Of a DNA stretch of 64,000 nucleotides, positions 1-9,691 are shown in pieces. The stretch's first letter is position 1, and each line of letters begins with the position of its first letter. The translations under genes were made by a program, and so were the position numbers. Origin of the DNA: Lachnospira eligens (lineage in GTDB: Bacteria; Bacillota; Clostridia; Lachnospirales; Lachnospiraceae); assembly GCF_009680455.1 (NCBI RefSeq), contig NZ_WKRD01000010.1, positions 1-64,000 of the forward strand, given 5' to 3'. The notes under the pieces were generated by a model. It did no database searches. It saw only the letters and a program-made list of their open reading frames with translations, and was not told where the DNA came from.

Positions 1-90
1 TATAAAAAATGGTACTCTTATATATAAATAATGTCTACAATAATTGGGTTGGTGTCTACTTTTAGATTACCACTTCAGAAATCTGGAAAG

Positions 91-225
91 ATTGGACTTT
101 TTGCTGAATAAGCTGCTTGTAGTGTCCAATCCTCCTTGTAGTCAATGAGTTATTGGACATTAGCATATGAGAAAGTAGAGAAAAAGTCCAATCAGCCAGA
201 TTATCATGATATATAATTAATCTGG
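91..225. repeat. Hairpin cluster with ATTGGAC/GTCCAAT and CCAGATTA/TAATCTGG arms
   Basis: Three successive inverted repeats lie in gene-free DNA. ATTGGAC at 91-97 pairs with GTCCAAT at 124-130. The same arms recur at 152-158 and 186-192. CCAGATTA at 196-203 pairs with TAATCTGG at 218-225. Unit lengths are 40, 41 and 30 nt, and the loops are unrelated to one another. They run straight into the CCTATAA units that follow, so this looks like the 5' part of one composite array. A weak reverse-strand 73-codon frame crosses the region but has no ribosome site or recognisable product. Confidence 0.7.
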
Positions 226-235
226 ACAACATGAT

Positions 236-439
236 ACCTATATGTAGTCGAATATTTGAAAGTCTTATAGGTCGAAAACACATGAGACTATAAGGATAGT
301 TGGAAAATCAACCTATAAAGTCAAGAAAATCAGAAGTGTTATAGGAATATTCAATAAAAAACAGTTTTCTATATAAGATTGAATAAGAAAAACTGTGAAA
401 TTTACATATAAGTGGTGGATTTTTTATGAATTGATAGGA
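236..439. repeat. CCTATAA hairpin array 1
   Basis: Units of 36-37 nt have arms of the form nCCTATAA and TTATAGGn: 236-272, 311-346 and a degenerate copy at 404-439. A different-armed 36-nt hairpin sits between them at 361-396 (ACAGTTTT/AAAACTGT). TGGAAAA occurs just before the second unit (301-307), as it does before units in the two sister arrays at 27225-27571 and 42854-43046. No open frame explains the conservation. The function is unknown; tandem RNA hairpins or DNA-binding dyads are both possible. Confidence 0.75.
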
Positions 440-460
440 AATCATAATGAATTATAAAAG

Positions 461-507
461 CAACATCCCCGGCATGATTAATAACCATGCCGGGGATGCT
501 GTTTTTT
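461..507. terminator. Bidirectional terminator downstream of argG
   Basis: A GC-rich stem pairs ATCCCCGGCATG (465-476) with CATGCCGGGGAT (486-497) around a 9-nt AT loop. A T-run follows on the plus strand (GTTTTTTATA) and a shorter one on the minus strand. It lies 12 nt beyond the argG stop codon, so it most likely ends the argG transcript and insulates it from the hairpin array. Confidence 0.85.
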
Positions 508-518
508 ATATTCTTTAA

Positions 519-1745
519 TTACTTATTGTTCTTCTTCTCGTTCTCAAGCTTCTTCATAGCTCTTACCTTAAGTGAAAGACCGAAGAGGTTGATGAATCCG
601 TCAGCATCATGATGGTCATACATATCACCTGTCTTGAATGATGCAATTGACTCATTGTAAAGTGAATATGGAGATGTTGTTCCAGCCTTGATGATGTTAC
701 CCTTGTAAAGTCTGAACTTAACTTCACCTGTTACATATTCCTGAGTCTTCTCAACGAATGCCTGAAGTGCTTCACGAAGAGGTGTCTCCCACTTTCCTTC
801 GTAAACAACCTGTGCAAACTTGTTTCCAACATCCATCTTGAATGTTGTTGTATCTCTGTCGAGAACTAATTCCTCAAGCTGCTGATGAGCTTCGTAAAGA
901 ATTGTTCCACCAGGAGTCTCATATACACCACGAGACTTCATACCAACAACACGGTTCTCAACGATATCAATGATACCGATACCATGCTTGGCACCAAGTC
1001 TGTTAAGCTCTCTGATAATATCAGAAACCTTCATAGCCTTGCCATTAACTGACTTTGGAACACCTTTTTCAAATGTCATAGTAACATATTCTGGTTCATC
1101 CGGAGCTTCCTCAGGAGTGCATCCAAGAACTAATAAATGCTTGTAGTTAGGCTCGTTAGCTGGATCTTCAAGCTCAAGACCTTCATGGCTGATATGCCAG
1201 ATGTTACGGTCACGGCTGTAGCTGCAGTCTGTGCTGAATGGAAGATGAATACCATGCTGTCTGCAGTATTCAATCTCATCTTCACGAGACTGAAGCTTCC
1301 AGTTAGAATCTCTCCAAGGAGCGATAATCTTGATATCTGGAGCTAAAGCCTTGATTGTAAGTTCGAATCTGATCTGGTCATTACCCTTACCAGTAGCACC
1401 GTGGCAGATAGCAACAGCACCTTCCTTACGGGCAATCTCAACAAGTCTCTTAGCGATAAGAGGTCTTGCCATTGAAGTACCAAGTAAATATTTATTTTCA
1501 TAAACAGCGTGTGCCTGAACACATGGAACAATGTAGTTGTCGCAGAACTCATCAGTGATATCTTCTATATATAACTTAGCAGCACCACATGAGAGAGCTC
1601 TCTGCTCAAGTCCGTCCAACTCCTCTTCCTGACCACAGTCTGCACATACGCAGACAACATCATAGTTGTATGTTTCCTTTAACCAAGGGATGATGGCAGT
1701 TGTGTCAAGTCCGCCAGAATAAGCAAGAATAACTTTTTCTTTCAT
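519..1745 (-). CDS. argG: Argininosuccinate synthase
   Basis: Cytoplasmic enzyme of arginine synthesis that joins citrulline and aspartate at the cost of ATP. The 408-aa product has the family's usual length and opens with the N-type ATP-pyrophosphatase loop AYSGGLDTT (residues 8-16). It also has the family stretches GTSMARP and [10 protein letters not shown]. The ATG at 1745 has a GGAGG site at 1754-1758. The gene is transcribed divergently from argC across a 276-bp control region with ArgR-like boxes. argH and the carbamoyltransferase gene argF are not in the window, so the citrulline supply and the final step must be encoded elsewhere. Confidence 0.97.
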   Translation of the reverse strand: MKEKVILAYSGGLDTTAIIPWLKETYNYDVVCVCADCGQEEELDGLEQRALSCGAAKLYIEDITDEFCDNYIVPCVQAHAVYENKYLLGTSMARPLIAKRLVEIARKEGAVAICHGATGKGNDQIRFELTIKALAPDIKIIAPWRDSNWKLQSREDEIEYCRQHGIHLPFSTDCSYSRDRNIWHISHEGLELEDPANEPNYKHLLVLGCTPEEAPDEPEYVTMTFEKGVPKSVNGKAMKVSDIIRELNRLGAKHGIGIIDIVENRVVGMKSRGVYETPGGTILYEAHQQLEELVLDRDTTTFKMDVGNKFAQVVYEGKWETPLREALQAFVEKTQEYVTGEVKFRLYKGNIIKAGTTSPYSLYNESIASFKTGDMYDHHDADGFINLFGLSLKVRAMKKLENEKKNNK

Positions 1746-1807
1746 TATATATTCCTCCGTATATTATTAAGTTTACATAGTAAAACACATATGCTATGCA
1801 CCTGCAG

Positions 1808-1836
1808 ATTATAATAAACTACTTTATTTAAAAATG
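1808..1836 (-). promoter_or_regulatory. Putative argG promoter
   Basis: Reading the minus strand, a perfect TATAAT lies at 1813-1808. About 16 nt upstream is only a weak T-rich -35. It is about 60 nt before the argG start and next to ArgR-like half sites. The -10 is clear; the -35 is uncertain. Confidence 0.5.
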
Positions 1837-1847
1837 CAACAACAAAT

Positions 1848-1865
1848 TATGCATATTATACATTA
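1848..1865. promoter_or_regulatory. Putative ArgR box 1
   Basis: TATGCATATTATACATTA resembles the bacterial ARG-box consensus TNTGNATWWWWATNCANA, with a spacer one base short. It sits between the divergent argG and argC promoters. Assignment rests on position in an arginine locus plus the motif; no argR gene is in the window. Confidence 0.5.
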
Positions 1866-1910
1866 ATATACAACAAAAATGTATAAATATAAATTTTCTT
1901 TAAAATATCC

Positions 1911-1938
1911 TTTACATAAGAAAAAAAGTTGCTATAAT
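1911..1938 (+). promoter_or_regulatory. argCJBD promoter
   Basis: TTTACA at 1911-1916 and TATAAT at 1933-1938 are separated by 16 bp, a near-consensus sigma-A promoter. The expected transcript start is around 1945, giving a leader of about 75 nt before argC. Confidence 0.75.
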
Positions 1939-1967
1939 GTAGGTTATCAATTTACATTTTGCGTTAT

Positions 1968-1995
1968 TTTATGCATAAATGTTGAATATATGCAT
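1968..1995. promoter_or_regulatory. Putative ArgR box 2 in the argC leader
   Basis: Just downstream of the argC promoter, TTTATGCATAAATGTTGAAT is followed by ATATGCAT. This offers two TATGCAT-type half sites as in ARG boxes. The position downstream of the start site suits repression when arginine is abundant. Confidence 0.5.
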
Positions 1996-2021
1996 TTTGC
2001 TTCGCAAAACAAGGAGGAGTT

Positions 2022-3068
2022 ATGATTAAAGTAGGCATTATCGGTGCGACAGGTTACGCAGGTAACGAGCTTGTCAGATTATTATTAGGACATAAGGATG
2101 CAGAGATTGTATGGCTCGGTTCGAGAAGTTACATAGATCAGAATTATTCAGATGTATATAGAAACATGTTTAAGCTTGTAGATGCAAAATGTATGGACGA
2201 CAATATGGAGCAGCTTGCTAACGAGGTTGATGTTATATTTACAGCAACACCACAGGGTTTATGTGCATCACTTGTTAATGACGAAATTCTTTCAAAGACT
2301 AAGATTATTGATCTGAGTGCTGATTTCAGACTTAAGGATGTTAATGTATATGAACAGTGGTATAAGCTTGAGCATAAAGCACCACAGTATATTGATGAAG
2401 CTGTTTATGGCTTATGTGAGATTAACAGAGACAAGGTAAGCAAAGACACAAGAATTATTGCTAATCCGGGCTGTTATACAACAACATCAATTCTTACACT
2501 TTACCCAATGGTTAAGGAAGGAATAATCAATCCGGATACAATTATAATTGATGCTAAGAGTGGAACTTCAGGTGCAGGACGTGGGGCTAAGGTTGCCAAC
2601 CTTTTCTGCGAAGTTAATGAGAGCATGAAGGCTTATGGTGTCGGAACTCACAGACATACACCTGAGATTGAGGAACAGTTAGGTTATGCATGTGGAAGAG
2701 ATGATTTAAAGCTTATCTTCACACCACATTTGGTTCCAATGAACAGAGGAATTCTTGTAACAGCATACGCCAACCTTGCCAAAGATGTTACATATGAAGA
2801 TGTTAAGGCAGCATATGACATGTACTATGATAAGGAATATTTCGTAAGAGTACTTCCTAAAGATGTATGCCCTGAAACACGCTGGGTTGAGGGAAGCAAC
2901 TTTGTTGATATAGGATTTAAGATTGAGCCAAGAACTAACAGACTTATAATGATGGGTGCGTTAGATAATCTTGTTAAGGGTGCAGCAGGTCAGGCAGTAC
3001 AGAATATGAACCTTCTCTTCGGACTTCCAGAGAATGAGGGATTACAGCTTGCACCAATGTTTCCATAA
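2022..3068 (+). CDS. argC: N-acetyl-gamma-glutamyl-phosphate reductase
   Basis: Third step of ornithine synthesis: NADPH reduction of N-acetylglutamyl phosphate to the semialdehyde. The 348-aa protein starts with the nucleotide-binding loop GATGYAGNE (residues 8-16) and carries the catalytic cysteine in ANPGCYTT at C151. The family HRHTPEIEEQ segment also follows. An AAGGAGGAG site precedes the ATG. It is the first gene of a four-gene operon, followed after 23 bp by argJ. Confidence 0.97.
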   Translation: MIKVGIIGATGYAGNELVRLLLGHKDAEIVWLGSRSYIDQNYSDVYRNMFKLVDAKCMDDNMEQLANEVDVIFTATPQGLCASLVNDEILSKTKIIDLSADFRLKDVNVYEQWYKLEHKAPQYIDEAVYGLCEINRDKVSKDTRIIANPGCYTTTSILTLYPMVKEGIINPDTIIIDAKSGTSGAGRGAKVANLFCEVNESMKAYGVGTHRHTPEIEEQLGYACGRDDLKLIFTPHLVPMNRGILVTAYANLAKDVTYEDVKAAYDMYYDKEYFVRVLPKDVCPETRWVEGSNFVDIGFKIEPRTNRLIMMGALDNLVKGAAGQAVQNMNLLFGLPENEGLQLAPMFP

Positions 3069-3091
3069 TAAATGTACAATAGGAGGATATT

Positions 3092-4318
3092 ATGAATATA
3101 ATTAAAGGCGGTGTTACAGCAGCTAAAGGATTCAAGGCTGCCGGATGTGAAGCACAGATTAAATATAAGAACGGAAAGAAAGATATGGCACTTGTATACA
3201 GTGAGAAGCCATGTGTTACAGCAGGAACATTTACAACTAACAAAGTATTTGCAGCTCCTGTTAAATGGGACAGAAACATTGTATATAATGAAGACTTTGC
3301 ACAGGCTGTAGTTGTAAACAGCGGTGTTGCCAACGCATGTACAGGTGTTGAAGGAGATAATGCATGTGCAGAAGAAGCAAAGGCAGTTGCAAAGGTTCTT
3401 AATGTACCGGAGAATGCAGTACTTATCGGTTCAACAGGTGTTATCGGAATGCAGCTTCCTGTTGACAGAATATGTGCAGGAATTGAAAAGCTTGCTCCAA
3501 TGCTTGATGATTCATTAGAAGCAGGAACACAGGCAGCAGAGGCAATTATGACTACAGATACAAGGAGCAAGCAGGTTGCTGTAGAAGTAGAAGTTGCAGG
3601 TACTAAGGTAACAATCGGTGGTATGTGCAAGGGCGCAGGAATGATTCATCCTAACATGGCAACAATGCTCTGCTACATAACAACAGACTGTGATATCGAC
3701 AAGGCACTTCTTCAGAAGATGACAAGTGCAATTGTTGATGATTCATTTAACATGATATCAGTCGATGGAGATACATCAACTAATGATACAGCTCTTGTTC
3801 TTGCAAATGGAATGGCTGGCAACAAGAAGATTACAGAAGAGGGTGCTGATTATAATGCTTTCTATGAAGGCTTAAGCTATGTATTTACAGAGCTTTCCAA
3901 GATGATTGCAGGTGACGGCGAAGGCTGCACATGTCTTTTCGAGGTTCAGGTAAAGGGTGCAACAACTAAGGCAGAAGCCAAGACACTCGCTAAGTCAATT
4001 GTTACATCAAGTCTTACTAAGGCAGCAATATTCGGACATGACGCTAACTGGGGAAGAATTCTCTGTGCAATGGGATATTCTGGTGCTGACTTTGACCCTG
4101 AAAAGGTTGACATATTCTTTAAGAGTGAAGCAGGTGAGCTTCAGATTGTTAAAGATGGAACTGCTACAGATTACAGCGAGGAGAAAGCAACGGAAATACT
4201 TTCACAGAATCCTGTAATTGCTATTGCGGATGTTAAGCAGGGCGATGCAAGTGCTACAGCATGGGGCTGTGACCTTACATTTGATTATGTCAAGATAAAT
4301 GCTGATTACAGAAGCTAA
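3092..4318 (+). CDS. argJ: Bifunctional ornithine acetyltransferase / N-acetylglutamate synthase
   Basis: Transfers the acetyl group from N-acetylornithine back to glutamate, giving ornithine and closing the cyclic acetyl pathway. The 408-aa precursor contains the autocleavage region HPNMATML. The new N-terminal nucleophile is expected to be Thr191, giving alpha and beta chains. Whether it can also use acetyl-CoA cannot be told from sequence alone, but no argA is present here. Its start has an AGGAGG site and it lies between argC and argB in the operon. Confidence 0.96.
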   Translation: MNIIKGGVTAAKGFKAAGCEAQIKYKNGKKDMALVYSEKPCVTAGTFTTNKVFAAPVKWDRNIVYNEDFAQAVVVNSGVANACTGVEGDNACAEEAKAVAKVLNVPENAVLIGSTGVIGMQLPVDRICAGIEKLAPMLDDSLEAGTQAAEAIMTTDTRSKQVAVEVEVAGTKVTIGGMCKGAGMIHPNMATMLCYITTDCDIDKALLQKMTSAIVDDSFNMISVDGDTSTNDTALVLANGMAGNKKITEEGADYNAFYEGLSYVFTELSKMIAGDGEGCTCLFEVQVKGATTKAEAKTLAKSIVTSSLTKAAIFGHDANWGRILCAMGYSGADFDPEKVDIFFKSEAGELQIVKDGTATDYSEEKATEILSQNPVIAIADVKQGDASATAWGCDLTFDYVKINADYRS

Positions 4319-4374
4319 TCTGACACAGCATTTTAAAGCAAATATATCTGAATAAATATGAAATGGAGATTATT

Positions 4375-5280
4375 ATGAGCGCAAAAGATATGACAGAGGA
4401 ACTTATGAAGGCACAGGTGCTTGTTGAGGCACTTCCTTATATCCAGAAATTTAACAGAAAGATAATTGTAGTTAAGTACGGCGGAAGTGCCATGGTAGAT
4501 GAAGAACTTAAGAGAAAAGTAATTCAGGACGTAGTTCTTCTTAAACTCGTTGGTTTTAAGCCAATCATCGTTCACGGCGGTGGCAAGGAAATCAGCAAAT
4601 GGGTTGAAAAGTCAGGCATGACACCTGAATTCAAGAATGGTTTAAGAGTTACAGACGAGCCAACAATGGAGATTGCCGAGATGGTTCTTAATAAGGTTAA
4701 TAAGAGTCTTGTTTCAATGATTGAGCAGCTTGGCGTCAAGGCATGCGGTATCAGTGGTAAGGATGGCGGCATGTTAAAGGTTGAGAAGAAGTATTCTAAG
4801 GGTGAGGATATAGGATATGTTGGTGAAGTGACAGATGTTGATACAACACTTCTTGATTCATTGCTTAAGGACGATTTCCTCCCAGTAATATGTCCTATCG
4901 GATATGATGATGATTTTCATGCATACAATATTAATGCAGATGACGCAGCATGTGCAATTGCAAGAGCTGTCAATGCTGAGAAGCTTGCATTCTTAACAGA
5001 TATCGAAGGTGTATATAAGGATTTTGACGATAAGGATTCACTTATATCTGAGCTTTCTACTTCAGAGGCGAGAACACTTTTAGAGAGCGGAACAATCGGT
5101 GGCGGTATGCTTCCTAAGCTTAATAACTGTATAGATGCTATTGAGCATGGTGTATCAAGAGTACATATTCTTGATGGAAGAATTCCACACTGCCTTCTTC
5201 TTGAAATATTTACTAACAAGGGTGTTGGTACAGCTATTCTTTCAGACGATGCAGAAAAATTCTTTGATTCAGATAAATAA
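4375..5280 (+). CDS. argB: Acetylglutamate kinase
   Basis: Phosphorylates N-acetylglutamate, the second and usually feedback-regulated step. From the ATG at 4375 (GGAG at 4365-4368; an in-frame ATG at 4363 overlaps that site) the product is 301 aa. The amino-acid kinase motifs KYGGSAM (34-40) and HGGGKE (67-72) are present, along with the NADDAA loop. A roughly 20-residue N-terminal extension before the first strand ([18 protein letters not shown]) is of the kind found in arginine-sensitive hexameric forms, so feedback inhibition is likely. Confidence 0.96.
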   Translation: MSAKDMTEELMKAQVLVEALPYIQKFNRKIIVVKYGGSAMVDEELKRKVIQDVVLLKLVGFKPIIVHGGGKEISKWVEKSGMTPEFKNGLRVTDEPTMEIAEMVLNKVNKSLVSMIEQLGVKACGISGKDGGMLKVEKKYSKGEDIGYVGEVTDVDTTLLDSLLKDDFLPVICPIGYDDDFHAYNINADDAACAIARAVNAEKLAFLTDIEGVYKDFDDKDSLISELSTSEARTLLESGTIGGGMLPKLNNCIDAIEHGVSRVHILDGRIPHCLLLEIFTNKGVGTAILSDDAEKFFDSDK

Positions 5281-5366
5281 TTGCGAACCTTAAGCTTTGA
5301 GGTTATAATATTATATTGGCTCATGTGAAAATGTGTGCTCATAAGAATAGGAAAGTGAGAGTAATA

Positions 5367-6548
5367 ATGAATACACAGCAGATTATAGAAACAGCAGAAG
5401 AGAAGCTGATTCATACATACAACCGTTACCAGATAGTACTTGATAAGGGTGACGGAGTAAGACTTTACGATACAGATGGTAAAGAATATCTTGATTTTGG
5501 AGCAGGTATAGCAGTATTTGCACTTGGTTATAACAATAAGGAATATAACGATGCATTAAAGGCACAGATTGATAAGCTTATACACACATCTAATTATTTC
5601 TATAATGAACCGGCTGTAGAGGCTGCAACAGCACTTACAAAGGCTTCAGGAATGGACAGAGTATTCTTTACTAACAGTGGTACAGAGGCTATTGAAGGTG
5701 CAGTCAAGCTTGCAAAGAAATATTATTATGTCAAGAACGGAAAGGCTGATGCAGAGATTATTGCAATGCAGCATTCATTCCATGGAAGAAGTATGGGAGC
5801 ACTTGCTGTAACTGGTAATAAGCATTATCAGGAAGCATTTGGACCTATGATACCGGGAATTAAGTTTGCACAGTATAACGACCTTGACAGTGTAAAGGAA
5901 CTTGTTAATGATAAAACTTGTGCTATAATATTTGAGACAGTACAGGGTGAAGGTGGAATTTATCCTGCTACTAAAGAATTTATTGAAGGTGTAAGAAAGC
6001 TATGTGATGAGAAGGGAATCCTTCTTATACTTGATGAGATTCAGTGCGGAATGGGAAGAACAGGAAGTATGTTTGCATTCCAGCAGTATGGCGTTAAGCC
6101 TGATATCCTTACAGTTGCCAAGGCTCTTGGCTGTGGTGTTCCTGTAGGTGCATTTGCAGCGACAGAGGAAGTTGCGAAGGCATTAGTTCCAGGAGACCAT
6201 GGAACAACATACGGTGGTAATCCACTTGCATGTGCAGCAGCAACTAAGGTGTTCGAACTTTTTGAGAAGCAGCATGTATTAGATAATGTCAAGGAAGTAT
6301 CTGCTTACTTTGAAGAAAAGCTTGATGAGCTTGTTGAGACAATAGATGTTGTTGTCGAGAGACGAGGAATGGGTCTTATGCAGGGACTTGAGTTATCAGT
6401 TAATCCTAAGGACGTAATTGCCAAAGCACTTGATAATGGACTTATTCTGTTCTCAGCAGGAACTAATGTTATAAGATTTGTTCCACCACTTGTAATCACT
6501 AAGGCAGATGTAGATGAATGCATAGCTAAGCTTAAGAAATCCTTCTAG
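5367..6548 (+). CDS. argD: Acetylornithine aminotransferase
   Basis: PLP enzyme making N-acetylornithine from the semialdehyde with glutamate as amino donor. From the ATG at 5367 it is 393 aa, the usual size; an in-frame upstream ATG at 5316 would add 17 residues without family similarity. [10 protein letters not shown] binds the cofactor phosphate, [12 protein letters not shown] contains the cofactor Asp, and K252 in TVAKALG is the Schiff-base lysine. It is the last biosynthetic gene of the operon; an 86-bp gap separates it from argB. Confidence 0.95.
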   Translation: MNTQQIIETAEEKLIHTYNRYQIVLDKGDGVRLYDTDGKEYLDFGAGIAVFALGYNNKEYNDALKAQIDKLIHTSNYFYNEPAVEAATALTKASGMDRVFFTNSGTEAIEGAVKLAKKYYYVKNGKADAEIIAMQHSFHGRSMGALAVTGNKHYQEAFGPMIPGIKFAQYNDLDSVKELVNDKTCAIIFETVQGEGGIYPATKEFIEGVRKLCDEKGILLILDEIQCGMGRTGSMFAFQQYGVKPDILTVAKALGCGVPVGAFAATEEVAKALVPGDHGTTYGGNPLACAAATKVFELFEKQHVLDNVKEVSAYFEEKLDELVETIDVVVERRGMGLMQGLELSVNPKDVIAKALDNGLILFSAGTNVIRFVPPLVITKADVDECIAKLKKSF

Positions 6549-6565
6549 AATCAGGAGTTTACTTT

Positions 6566-7837
6566 ATGAAATTAAGAAGATTTATCAGTATGATGCTGAT
6601 TGTTACCATGCTGACAGTCTTTGCAGGCTGTGGTAATAAAGATGACAGGACACAGGCTGCGAAGAAGCTTAATCTTAGTGGACCTATTACAGTTAATGTC
6701 TGGTATAATGACAGTGCATATGAGTCTTATCTTGAATTCGTTGCCAGACAATTTAAGAAATCTAATGAACTGGTAACTATTAATCCTGTATATATTGAGG
6801 CTGATTCATATATTAATTATATATATGACGAATCGGTAAGGAATAACAATGCATGTGATATATATTTTCTGACATCTGAAGAGATGGAGAAGGCTTATCT
6901 TTCAGGTCTTACCTCTGAGAATGATATGTATCCTGAAGTCTATAATGAGAATGTGTATGGTAAGGCTGCAATGACTGCATGTTCGTATGGTGGTAAGTTA
7001 TATGGTTACCCGGTGTCGTTCAACACTTCATTTCTTGTATATAATAAGAAATATGCAGAAGCAGTTGATACTATAGACCAGATTCGTAATATAAGTGATA
7101 ATTATCAGATTACAGATGAGAACCAGGATGTTTCAATGGTGTTTGAATGGGATCCTGATTCAATGTTCCTTAATTATGCAGCAGCAGGAGCCTATATTAA
7201 TATAGGCGGAGTTAATGCAGAGAACAGGGCTGAGGTATCTCTTAATGAGGAAAAGATTAAGAAGGTTCTTACTAAGTACGCTCAGTTAAAAGATGCATTT
7301 GGTATTGACAGAAATACAGTAAGTCTTAAAGAATGTGCGGATCTGTTTTCTACTGGAAATATGCTCTATACGGTGCTAGATGCAGACAGTCTTGCAGAGA
7401 TTAATGTTACAGATGTAGATTATGGAATATGTGAGTATCCTTCAATGGGAGATGACCTTGATTCTAAGGCAATGTCTGTTACTACGATGGCAGTAGTTAA
7501 TCCGTACACTAAGAATGTAGATGCATCCAAGGCTGTTGCAAGAGCAATTTCTTATGATTATGCAGATTATCTTGGAAGCATGGCTAAGAAAAGCTGTGCA
7601 AGGGCGGATTTAAAGGTTAAGAGAGCAGAAAGCTACCAGAAGTTACACCAGATTTATTCTGACTCTGTTGTAAAAGCCAAATATATCGGAGTAGGAGAAG
7701 TGTATATGAGATATGAGATTATGCTTCATCAGGTATATGATGGTGGAAATGTTGATACAGCTTACAGTACATTTGCAACAACAATAGAAAAAACAACTAA
7801 AAATAATAATGAAAACAGTACGCAGAGTACGAAATAA
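6566..7837 (+). CDS. Extracellular solute-binding lipoprotein
   Basis: The 423-aa product starts with a lipoprotein signal peptide ending in VFAGC, with the lipidated Cys at position 22. The mature part (ITVNVWYNDSAYESYLEFV and onward) has the fold signature of family 1 (sugar/oligosaccharide) ABC binding proteins. No permease or ATPase gene is adjacent, so the partner transporter is elsewhere or this is a sensor-type orphan. It starts 17 bp after argD and may be co-transcribed, but a link to arginine is not shown. Confidence 0.75.
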   Translation: MKLRRFISMMLIVTMLTVFAGCGNKDDRTQAAKKLNLSGPITVNVWYNDSAYESYLEFVARQFKKSNELVTINPVYIEADSYINYIYDESVRNNNACDIYFLTSEEMEKAYLSGLTSENDMYPEVYNENVYGKAAMTACSYGGKLYGYPVSFNTSFLVYNKKYAEAVDTIDQIRNISDNYQITDENQDVSMVFEWDPDSMFLNYAAAGAYINIGGVNAENRAEVSLNEEKIKKVLTKYAQLKDAFGIDRNTVSLKECADLFSTGNMLYTVLDADSLAEINVTDVDYGICEYPSMGDDLDSKAMSVTTMAVVNPYTKNVDASKAVARAISYDYADYLGSMAKKSCARADLKVKRAESYQKLHQIYSDSVVKAKYIGVGEVYMRYEIMLHQVYDGGNVDTAYSTFATTIEKTTKNNNENSTQSTK

Positions 7838-7904
7838 CATTATGAATAAATATCCTGTTATTAACTAATAATTATCCTATGCAGATTAATGAGGAGGTTA
7901 GTTA

Positions 7905-8354
7905 ATGGCAGGATTTTTGATTGCAATAATATCAGGTGCACTTATGAGTTTACAGGGTGCATTTAATACAAATGTTACGAAAGCAAGCAGTGTGTGGGTT
8001 ACGGCAATGTTTGTGCAGTTGACAGCACTGGCGACTTGTGCGATTATGTGGGTAATTGACGGAAGACCTGATATCATGAAGCTGTTTAAGGTTGATAACA
8101 AGATTACACTTCTTGGAGGTGTGATAGGTGCATTTATAACATTTACAGTTATAAAAAGTATAAGTGGTCTTGGAATTGCTAAAGCGGAGGTTACGATTGT
8201 AGTTGCGCAGATAATTGTTTCGTATCTGCTGGGACTTTTCGGGCTGTTTGGAAGTGAGAAGACTACATTTTCATGGATTAAGCTCGTGTCGCTTCTTATT
8301 ACGGTTGCAGGAGTATGTATGTTTTATTTTCTTGGTAATCCGTCAACGGATTAA
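7905..8354 (+). CDS. DMT-family (DUF606-like) membrane protein
   Basis: A 149-aa protein with about five hydrophobic helices and short charged loops. Its MAGFLIAIISGALMSLQGAF start and AKAEVTIVVAQIIVSYLLG segment resemble the small YdcZ/DUF606 branch of the drug/metabolite transporter group, which are half-size and presumably dimerise. The substrate is unknown. A GAGGAGG-like site precedes the ATG. Confidence 0.75.
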   Translation: MAGFLIAIISGALMSLQGAFNTNVTKASSVWVTAMFVQLTALATCAIMWVIDGRPDIMKLFKVDNKITLLGGVIGAFITFTVIKSISGLGIAKAEVTIVVAQIIVSYLLGLFGLFGSEKTTFSWIKLVSLLITVAGVCMFYFLGNPSTD

Positions 8355-8408
8355 TATATTATGAATAATTATGATAAATGTCAGAATTATCTGGCAGGAA
8401 GGAACAGA

Positions 8409-9623
8409 ATGGAAGATTTATTCAGCGTATGCGGAAAGATACGATTAAGAAAAGGTGAAGGAAGAACCTTAAAGGCAGGCGGTGCCTGGGTATATGATAA
8501 CGAAATTGAATGGATGTCTGACGGAATAATTGACGGACATCTTGTTGAGGTGCTTGATTTTGATGATTATTTCATGGGAATCGGATTTATTAACAGAAAA
8601 TCCAAGATTACAGTAAGAATGCTGAGCAGACACACAGATGTTGTTGATGAGACATTTATTGAGGAGAGAGTAAGGGCTGCGGTTGAATACAGATTTAACA
8701 CAGTAGATACCTCTGCGTGTCGTCTTATATTCGGGGAGGCAGATTTTCTGCCGGGACTTGTTATAGATAAGTACTCAGATGTGCTTGTTGTGGAATCACT
8801 TGCTTTAGGAATTGACAGATTTAAGTCACTTATTGTCGAAAAAGTGAAGGAAATCCTTCGTGAAAAAGGCATTGATATCCGTGGAGTATATGAAAGAAGC
8901 GATGCCAAAGTCCGTACTCTTGAAGGGATGGAGAGAGTTAAGGGCTTTATTGGTGATGAATTTGACACTAATGTTGAGATAGTTGAGAATGGTGTCCACT
9001 ACATGATAGATGTTGTGAATGGACAGAAAACCGGGTTCTTTCTTGATCAGAAGTACAACAGACTTGCAATGCAGAAGCTGTGCAAGGACAAGCGGGTATT
9101 AGACTGTTTTACCCATATGGGTACATTTGCATTAAATGCAGGAATTGCAGGTGCTAAGGAAGTTACTGGACTTGATATATCAGAATATGCTGTTGAACAG
9201 GCGAGAGCCAATGCCAAGCTTAACGGACTTGAGAATACAGTACATTTTAAATGTGCAAATGTATTGGATGAGCTGCCAAAGCTTAACGAAGCAGGTGAGA
9301 AATATGACGTTGTAATACTTGACCCGCCGGCATTTACCAAATCGAGGGAAGCTACAAAGAACGCAATCAAGGGCTACAGGGAAATCAATATGAAGGGACT
9401 TAAGCTTGTCAAAGACGGCGGCTATCTTGCAAGCTGTTCATGCTCACACTTCATGACACAGGAGCTTCTTACCAAGACTATTAAGGAAGCCGCTAAAGCT
9501 GTACATAAAAGACTCCGTCAGGTCGAGTTCAGGACACAGTCACCTGACCACCCAATACTGTGGGAGGCGCAGGAGAGCTATTATCTGAAATTCTACATCT
9601 TTCAGGTTGTTGATGAAAAATGA
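8409..9623 (+). CDS. Class I rRNA (cytosine-C5) methyltransferase, RlmI-like
   Basis: An N-terminal PUA-like RNA-binding domain (about residues 1-80) is followed by a linker domain and a Rossmann-type SAM methyltransferase. DCFTHMGTFALNAG is the SAM-binding motif I, and DPPAFTK and SCSCSHF carry the catalytic residues of RlmI/YccW, which methylates 23S rRNA C1962. The start at 8409 is preferred (GGAAGGAA upstream, 404 aa); an ATG at 8361 has no ribosome site. The target base is inferred from the family. Confidence 0.85.
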   Translation: MEDLFSVCGKIRLRKGEGRTLKAGGAWVYDNEIEWMSDGIIDGHLVEVLDFDDYFMGIGFINRKSKITVRMLSRHTDVVDETFIEERVRAAVEYRFNTVDTSACRLIFGEADFLPGLVIDKYSDVLVVESLALGIDRFKSLIVEKVKEILREKGIDIRGVYERSDAKVRTLEGMERVKGFIGDEFDTNVEIVENGVHYMIDVVNGQKTGFFLDQKYNRLAMQKLCKDKRVLDCFTHMGTFALNAGIAGAKEVTGLDISEYAVEQARANAKLNGLENTVHFKCANVLDELPKLNEAGEKYDVVILDPPAFTKSREATKNAIKGYREINMKGLKLVKDGGYLASCSCSHFMTQELLTKTIKEAAKAVHKRLRQVEFRTQSPDHPILWEAQESYYLKFYIFQVVDEK

Positions 9624-9691
9624 TACAGGCATTAATTTAAACTATCCAGGACCGTTAATCTGAGTCTTTTATGATGTTTTGTTATAATTAA

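Noticed and set aside
62-283. 73-codon reverse gene at the window start
   Set aside because: It is built from the inverted repeats of array 1, with no ribosome site and no recognisable product.
2974-3630. 218-codon reverse-strand frame over argC/argJ
   Set aside because: It lies antisense to two certain genes, has low-complexity Ala/Ser/Thr content from codon bias, and no ribosome site.
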